Below are positions 55,501 through 59,078 of a stretch of 59,078 nt of DNA, piece after piece. Below the pieces are notes generated by a model. It did not search any database. It saw only the letters and a list, made by a program, of their open reading frames with translations, and had not been told where the DNA came from. The stretch spans positions 1-59,078 of the forward strand of contig JACPFA010000031.1 of the NCBI GenBank assembly GCA_016183235.1, given 5' to 3'. Positions within the stretch are counted from its first letter, which is position 1. Every line of letters starts with the position of its first letter. This DNA comes from Deltaproteobacteria bacterium (GTDB lineage: Bacteria > UBA10199 > DSSB01 > JACPFA01). Made by a program: the position numbers and the translations under genes.

Positions 55501-58500
55501 CGACGGGCATTTTTTGAAGGGTTGATGGGGATGGATTCTCCCCTCCTCGAACGTTGTTTGGCTCAAATGCGCATTGCAGGGCTACAAGGCCAAGCCGTCA
55601 ATCCTCATCAATTATTTGCCCTCGACCCAAACCCCGTCGTACGCGAAGGAGCCCCCACTTCAGGCCCGCTGGTGGTTGACGCACAAACCCGCTTTGTTGA
55701 AAGATGGGTACCCGCACATGCAAGCGCCTTGGGTACGGTTTATCGCAATCTTGCACAGCAAGAGTTAGAGCAAGCTCGTGACAGATTAACAGAAGCTGAA
55801 CGACAATTAGCTGAAGCTGTAACCAAACAGGACGAACTGGATCAAACTCACAAGCAAGCACGTGCAGCCTGGGTTCGAGCCAGGAGTGCATTGGGCCATT
55901 TAGGACAAAGAAAGAAACGTGCCGGAGCAGACACAACAGAACTACCCCCTGCAGCCGTTCCCTCAGGAGGTCTAGGATTAAATGACGAAAGGGCTCGACT
56001 GCTTGGGGTCTTTGGCGCCAAACCACAAGCCGATTATCAAAAGGCTCATACAGCCTACACCCAAGCTCGCCTGGCCTATCGAGAACAAGGGCTAGTTGTA
56101 AGACAAGCCCGAACGGCACAAAAAGAGGCTGCTCTACAATTGGAAGCCGCTGAAAGAAAAGCGGCTGCCGTTCAAGCCACTGAGGCCAAGGCCGTTGCAA
56201 AATCTGCTCGTGAAATACAACTAGAGCAACTGCGCACCTTAGAGGCTACTCGCATTACTCTAGAAACCAGCACCCATGCGGCCGCTGGAAGCAGTGAACC
56301 GATTCGCCCTGAACTGTTGGTCGATGCCAGCGAACGATTGGCAACAACTGAAAGTACCGCCGATGCCGAAGAAAGACGATTTTTAGAAGGCCTCCCCTTA
56401 GGCGATGGCTTGGTGGCCTTGAGTGTGCGCAGCAAACCCGTTAATCCCAAGTATCGAGAACGTTTAGACCCAGTCAAATATCCTATGCTCACCCGCTTTG
56501 GCTACGACATGACTTATGCGGCAGCGGCAGGTGAGCTGAATGTAATCATTGGCCGTCAAGCCGAACTGGATAAAATGGATGAAGAATTGATCGACCCCGA
56601 AAAAGGCAACGTGGCACCCACCGGTGGGCAAGGGGTTGGAAAAACGGGCGTGGTAGAAGGCAAGGCAATTCAATTGGTGCACAACGATGTGCCGATACAA
56701 TTGCGCGGCAAACGCCTTATACGCCTTGATATTGCTGCCATGGTGGCAGGCACCAAATACCGTGGAGAATTTGAAGAACGTTTGAAAGGGGCTATTAAAG
56801 AAGTTTTGGCTAGTGAAGGTGAAGTGGTCATCTTTATCGATGAATTGCACGTGATCGTAAAAGCGGGTGCAGCCGAGGGTGCAAGCGGTGCGGGCGATAT
56901 CCTCAAAGAAGCCTTGGCACGCAGGGGTTTCCAAATGGTCGGCGCCACCACCGATGAAGAATGGGAGCGCATCATTGAAGGCACCGGTTGGCTTAGCCCC
57001 GGCGACAAGGCCTTGGGCAGGCGTTTCTTGCGAATACCTGTAAAAGAACCTAGCTTCCGTGAATCACTTGCCATGCTGCTGGGCCGCCGGCGATTTTTAG
57101 AACAACATTATAATGTTGCTATTTCGGCCGAGGCCTTAGAGGCCGCTATTTTGGGAAGCTCGGCTTATATTAAAGATCGCTTCTTGCCCGACAAGGCCTT
57201 TGACTTAGTCAAAGAAGCCAGTGCCGCAGCGGCCATTGGGGCTGACCTTAGGCCGCAAGCCATTCGAGATATCGAAGCCCGTTTTGAGATTGCCGATGCC
57301 AGCGAGCGGTCTGCCTTAGAGGCCCAACACCGAAAATTAATGGCGGAGTGGCAGCGCATGCAAAGCTTGGTGCAAAAAATTCGCTCAAGTTATGAGGCGT
57401 TGAAGCAGGCTGAAGCGGCTATGTATGATGCATTAGGCAAAGGCGATCATGCAGAAGCTGGGCAACGCGGCACGGCGGTATTGAAGGCTCGAGAAAATTT
57501 ACGAACGTTACAAACAAGACTTGCTGCTATGGAAAAGACCACAGACGTGCGTTGGCCCACGGGTCGAGTGGAGGCGGCTGACGTGATTGCGGTGCTAGCA
57601 AAAAAGACGGGCAAACCGGTAAGTGAAATTGCTGATCGGATTGACTTTGAACGTGCGCCCGAATGTTCTCCGGAACGTCTGCGGGTAGAGGTGGCGCGGG
57701 TGATTAAGGAGCGAGAGAGAATTGAAGCCGAGTTGGCTAAACCTCTGTCATTGCGAGCCCAGCAGGGCGAAGCAATCCCAAGTAACCCAAGCGAGATTGC
57801 TTCGCGGACGCTCGCAATGACAGAGGGGCGCCATGACACCCTTGAGCTTGCTCAGGGTGAAACTTGGGAAAGCCGATTAGAGGCTGAACAAGAAAAATTA
57901 AAACTCGCCCAACAGCGCTTGGAATGGGAACCAAAAATTAAAAAATCTCGGATTGTGCACGCGCAATGGCAACATGGCTACTATCAATCTATGCGTCACC
58001 CCAGCGACCGAGTCCCTTGGGATAAGGCATTCGAATTGGCGATTTGGGCCGAGGCCGTTGATACGAGTGGCCTAAGTTATGAAGAATACCAACGCGGTTT
58101 CGAACAAGCCTTGGCCGCCGATCGTCAACAGGCCGAGGGTAATCGCATAGAACTCAATAAACAAATTCGAGAAGCCATGGGGGGCTTGCAACGGGCCGGC
58201 ACCACTCCCCTGCCCCCGCATCAAATGACCGATCATTTGATTGTGCCTCCCCAAGGCATGAACCTTCAACAATATCGCGATGCCCTACTTGCACAACTCC
58301 AGGGGCACACCCAAAAAGTTTCGGCACTCCCCATTCGGGCGCCACTCAATGCTGCAAACTTGTTGGCCACCTTGCGGGGCTTAGCCACCGCTGGCAATGG
58401 CGAAGCGGTTTTTTGGAGCCATGTTGAGGCCATGTTGCGCGACAAACCTTTTACCACCGTAGAAGAACTTTTTACCGTGCTCCGCAACCAAGTTGGGGAA

Positions 58501-58839
58501 CACATGGATCCGGCTTGGTTGCGGAGAGTGATCGCTGCAGTGCCAGCAGATAGCACGCCCGAAGAATTGGCCTTGGCGGGCATACGGGGGGCCATTATCA
58601 TAATGCGATCAGCGGATGCCTTGCCTGATACCCAAACGTTCTTAAGCGAGCGCCGTAGCGCGGCAACTGCACCTGCGGAAGCGGCTGCGGGCAATGGTGG
58701 CAAAGGGGGGCGCACACGCAGGGTTCGCGGGGCCAGAGAGGCAACCACGGCTGCGGGTGCTGGGGCGGAGAGAATTGAAGGGGAAACACCGGGAGAGAAG
58801 GGAAAGGCCGGCGGACCTAAGATTAAGAAACTAAAATAA
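52585..58839 (+). CDS. Giant protein: membrane helix, coiled coils and one ClpB-D1-like AAA+ module
   Basis: 2084 residues. The first 400 contain two related segments (about 30-90 and 295-360: ALGLFKPGEGVQLYP; TIGLLTPGDQICNHG). One membrane helix at about 405-427. A beta-rich part follows, then coiled coil about 1054-1215. AAA+ module about 1300-1555 matches ClpB/ClpA D1: FGYDMTYAAAAGELNVIIGR, Walker A GGQGVGKT (1347-1354), Walker B FIDELH (Asp1419, Glu1420), GATTDEE at 1453, arginines 1479-1480. A ClpB-like middle coil and the VLAKKTGKPVSEI linker follow, but no D2. Basic low-complexity tail. Three dispersed repeats are translated in frame. ATG 52585; ribosome site poor. Function unknown. 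Confidence 0.75.
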   Translation: MVEPPNNLGNDGAAGVGVVGPVSAPENTQPYVRFPVAQKTLYTLVALGLFKPGEGVQLYPATESGEGLYYYGFPESQARLQAVIARLQELKKPEFYHVGSLPSAEPEVELDYTPSTPEKKPEPPKVHFIQLAAGTPPIIIGPKFFDNSLAYLQEHLKDLSVAECAPLANDRFAYKPFYMQASALGQAEVQNPPPLKARSFWGYNFPVGAIPLRHDSAQEHLQLELTQNPELTLCRRALTVTLDDFKNLNGFLQPPAGQLYWGAYGYFEQIDRLHSKCETVFQKFEKLELSLPRETAEHLVTIGLLTPGDQICNHGPDNIRAGNNIYLIRKNILPVAHKQKILENLKLWIEDGQFQDNQGKLVPAPKLDLPPELLQSIRDKLEDELLDPDEAKSLMDEISKWIKNNPLSMAGISLLVIIIGFYGFPWGWEAIRHRFDLDAHRQLVSDLTTWNGRDAMNLADRARDDLTKPLGKDRPILPAVEWQNQTLVLKGSDAVLDETRTAEMSVEQGPLRGLASVTKPEGGKVVGEIDATRSGVAKLRAPRERERKVTVRPLQVRTIAWDLGDGRRIQLALYTGEQFPSQVYLIDPSGQARALQYDGVIASNVIPAKAGTHDKAWQSRSGQSSLAQYSDGRGLRILISPSVLGGAPTLYIPPASETLAVTKPKEQSFKVKTEAGGRYEIRFSRGPNEHPTEFELFTRTQAPQTFRLVGFLHGAQERHFWGNVGIYENPAEPHSPPLYLAFSRHGTFGLRRGARVLLTADTKTFDRGRRFFWGQAKAPDDMQVGMENMVAWEETRKDGLRAAIAAERDKREASRDALRERAASVMVNSGPPVIASPTGEAISPVKPRGLPRPGGLAMTEDVGLAMTEASVADLEARLAAEQRATEEFQNQLRDRVVTTLEPIAASLNTDVNRLRLSLEIANVHEVTTHLLFRAYADRFGVAEGQSSVVPELDQVRLSGDFTEDMLREILVERRAFFEGLMGMDSPLLERCLAQMRIAGLQGQAVNPHQLFALDPNPVVREGAPTSGPLVVDAQTRFVERWVPAHASALGTVYRNLAQQELEQARDRLTEAERQLAEAVTKQDELDQTHKQARAAWVRARSALGHLGQRKKRAGADTTELPPAAVPSGGLGLNDERARLLGVFGAKPQADYQKAHTAYTQARLAYREQGLVVRQARTAQKEAALQLEAAERKAAAVQATEAKAVAKSAREIQLEQLRTLEATRITLETSTHAAAGSSEPIRPELLVDASERLATTESTADAEERRFLEGLPLGDGLVALSVRSKPVNPKYRERLDPVKYPMLTRFGYDMTYAAAAGELNVIIGRQAELDKMDEELIDPEKGNVAPTGGQGVGKTGVVEGKAIQLVHNDVPIQLRGKRLIRLDIAAMVAGTKYRGEFEERLKGAIKEVLASEGEVVIFIDELHVIVKAGAAEGASGAGDILKEALARRGFQMVGATTDEEWERIIEGTGWLSPGDKALGRRFLRIPVKEPSFRESLAMLLGRRRFLEQHYNVAISAEALEAAILGSSAYIKDRFLPDKAFDLVKEASAAAAIGADLRPQAIRDIEARFEIADASERSALEAQHRKLMAEWQRMQSLVQKIRSSYEALKQAEAAMYDALGKGDHAEAGQRGTAVLKARENLRTLQTRLAAMEKTTDVRWPTGRVEAADVIAVLAKKTGKPVSEIADRIDFERAPECSPERLRVEVARVIKERERIEAELAKPLSLRAQQGEAIPSNPSEIASRTLAMTEGRHDTLELAQGETWESRLEAEQEKLKLAQQRLEWEPKIKKSRIVHAQWQHGYYQSMRHPSDRVPWDKAFELAIWAEAVDTSGLSYEEYQRGFEQALAADRQQAEGNRIELNKQIREAMGGLQRAGTTPLPPHQMTDHLIVPPQGMNLQQYRDALLAQLQGHTQKVSALPIRAPLNAANLLATLRGLATAGNGEAVFWSHVEAMLRDKPFTTVEELFTVLRNQVGEHMDPAWLRRVIAAVPADSTPEELALAGIRGAIIIMRSADALPDTQTFLSERRSAATAPAEAAAGNGGKGGRTRRVRGAREATTAAGAGAERIEGETPGEKGKAGGPKIKKLK
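54381..54442. repeat. Family A repeat with nested C, in frame in the giant gene
   Basis: GTCATTGCGAGCAATGTCAT, then CCCCGCGAAGGCGGGGACCC, then GCGTGGCAATCTC. It adds VIASNVIPAKAGTHDKAWQS at about residues 600-620. Confidence 0.92.
55081..55185. repeat. Family A palindrome, in frame in the giant gene
   Basis: GTCATTGCGAGCCCAACGGG to GGGCTCGCAATGACAGA, with the last 18 bases partly duplicated (GTTGGGCTCGCAATGACAGA). Encodes VIASPTGEAISPVKPRGLP and then two copies of GLAMTE, about residues 833-868. Confidence 0.93.
57747..57822. repeat. Family A palindrome, in frame in the giant gene
   Basis: TGTCATTGCGAGCCCAGCAG to GGACGCTCGCAATGACAGAG; encodes SLRAQQGEAIPSNPSEIASR followed by TLAMTEG at about residues 1720-1748, in the coil after the AAA+ module. 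It is read in another frame than the repeat at 55081. Confidence 0.93.
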
Positions 58840-58841
58840 AA

Positions 58842-58877
58842 TGGAAGATTCTTCGGCCTGCTGGCCTCAGAATGACA
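58842..58877. repeat. Family D repeat, half copy
   Basis: GAAGATTCTTCGGCCTGCTG then GCCTCAGAATGACAT, just after the stop of the giant gene. Confidence 0.8.
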
Positions 58878-58923
58878 TGTTATTTAGCTGAGCTCGCAAG
58901 ACATGTATTTGTGGATACCACGC

Positions 58924-58962
58924 TTGACAACGTGCTATAAAACAATTATAAGTTAACTTATA
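58924..58962 (+). promoter_or_regulatory. Sigma-70-type promoter with palindromic operator
   Basis: TTGACA (58924-58929), 17 bases, then TATAAG (58947-58952). TATAAGTTAACTTATA (58947-58962) is a perfect 16-bp palindrome on the -10 box, the layout expected for autorepression by a ribbon-helix-helix protein. AGGAG and an ATG at 58975 follow. Confidence 0.7.
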
Positions 58963-58974
58963 TTAGGAGTTTTT

Positions 58975-59078
58975 ATGGGACAAGTCACCATTTACCTTGA
59001 CGAAAACACTGAACAGGCAATGAGAACCGCGGCTCAATCTGCTAAGGTTTCCCAAAGCAAATGGATTGCTCAGCTTAT
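58975..59078 (+). CDS. Ribbon-helix-helix protein, antitoxin-like, cut by the window edge
   Basis: 34 codons: starts MGQVTIYLDENTEQAMRTAA and continues with KVSQSKWIAQL, a CopG-type strand plus two helices. TTAGGAG is 5 bases before the ATG. A toxin gene is expected beyond the edge. It would repress the promoter at 58924. Confidence 0.8.
   Translation, partial: MGQVTIYLDENTEQAMRTAAQSAKVSQSKWIAQL

Overview
The window reads as a stretch of bacterial chromosome of moderate GC, dense in genes but crowded with dispersed palindromic DNA. The lineage looks deltaproteobacterial in the broad sense. Pointers are a Ser/Thr kinase with the HRDISPQN catalytic loop common in myxobacterial-type kinases, an FHA-GGDEF protein, an RpoH-type sigma factor, squalene-hopene cyclase, CtaA/CtaB heme A synthesis and Gram-negative envelope proteins (porin, TolC/RND pump, lipoproteins). 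This placement is inference; no rRNA or other marker is present.

Layout. 1-134 is the end of an insertion sequence. 199-3994 holds heme A synthesis (ctaA, ctaB), an MFS exporter and a CDP-alcohol phosphatidyltransferase. 4014-4425 is a broken GIY-YIG nuclease gene between perfect 50-bp inverted repeats. 4553-10259 has a patatin, a VapBC pair and two unrecognised large proteins (TPR-like, then FHA-like). 10295-18890 is housekeeping: eno, engB, rimI-like, pyrD, rluD-like, pgeF, mtnP, a RodZ-like HTH protein and a short recO, with a VWA protein in the middle. 19578-22874 is a signalling block (kinase, FHA-diguanylate cyclase, response regulator), followed by a Fur-family gene. 24056-28317 carries a periplasmic protein, a porin and a flavinylation set (FMN-binding protein, 4-TM protein, ApbE). 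28314-37357 is tilS, ftsH, folP, glmM, pdxJ, nnr and tsaE. 38166-46077 has rpoH, an MMPL transporter and an RND pump with its TolC-like partner. 46531-49091 has a small acidic protein and squalene-hopene cyclase. 49218-50427 has two toxin-antitoxin pairs. 50469-58839 is a divergent pair of unknown proteins, one of 2084 residues with a single ClpB-D1-like AAA+ module. A third antitoxin-like gene starts at the right edge.

The outstanding property is the repeat content. At least four short dispersed families recur (labels are mine): A, ends GTCATTGCGAG / CTCGCAATGAC; B, CATCCCGGG...GGATCC; C, GTCATCCCTGCGAAGGCAGGG type; D, GTCATTCTGAG / CAGAATGAC. They sit between genes and also in frame inside genes (rluD-like, pgeF, tsaE and three times in the 2084-residue gene), adding peptide inserts without breaking the frame. 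Long palindromes, 30-55 bp per arm, have arms unique to each locus and often carry a dispersed repeat in the loop. Five of them (23563, 23746, 27151, 36261 and 36502) form one family (here P): stems change in a compensatory way while an internal loop and, in four copies, the apical loop stay constant. That pattern is expected of a structured RNA or a hairpin DNA element and is the best candidate here for an undescribed system.
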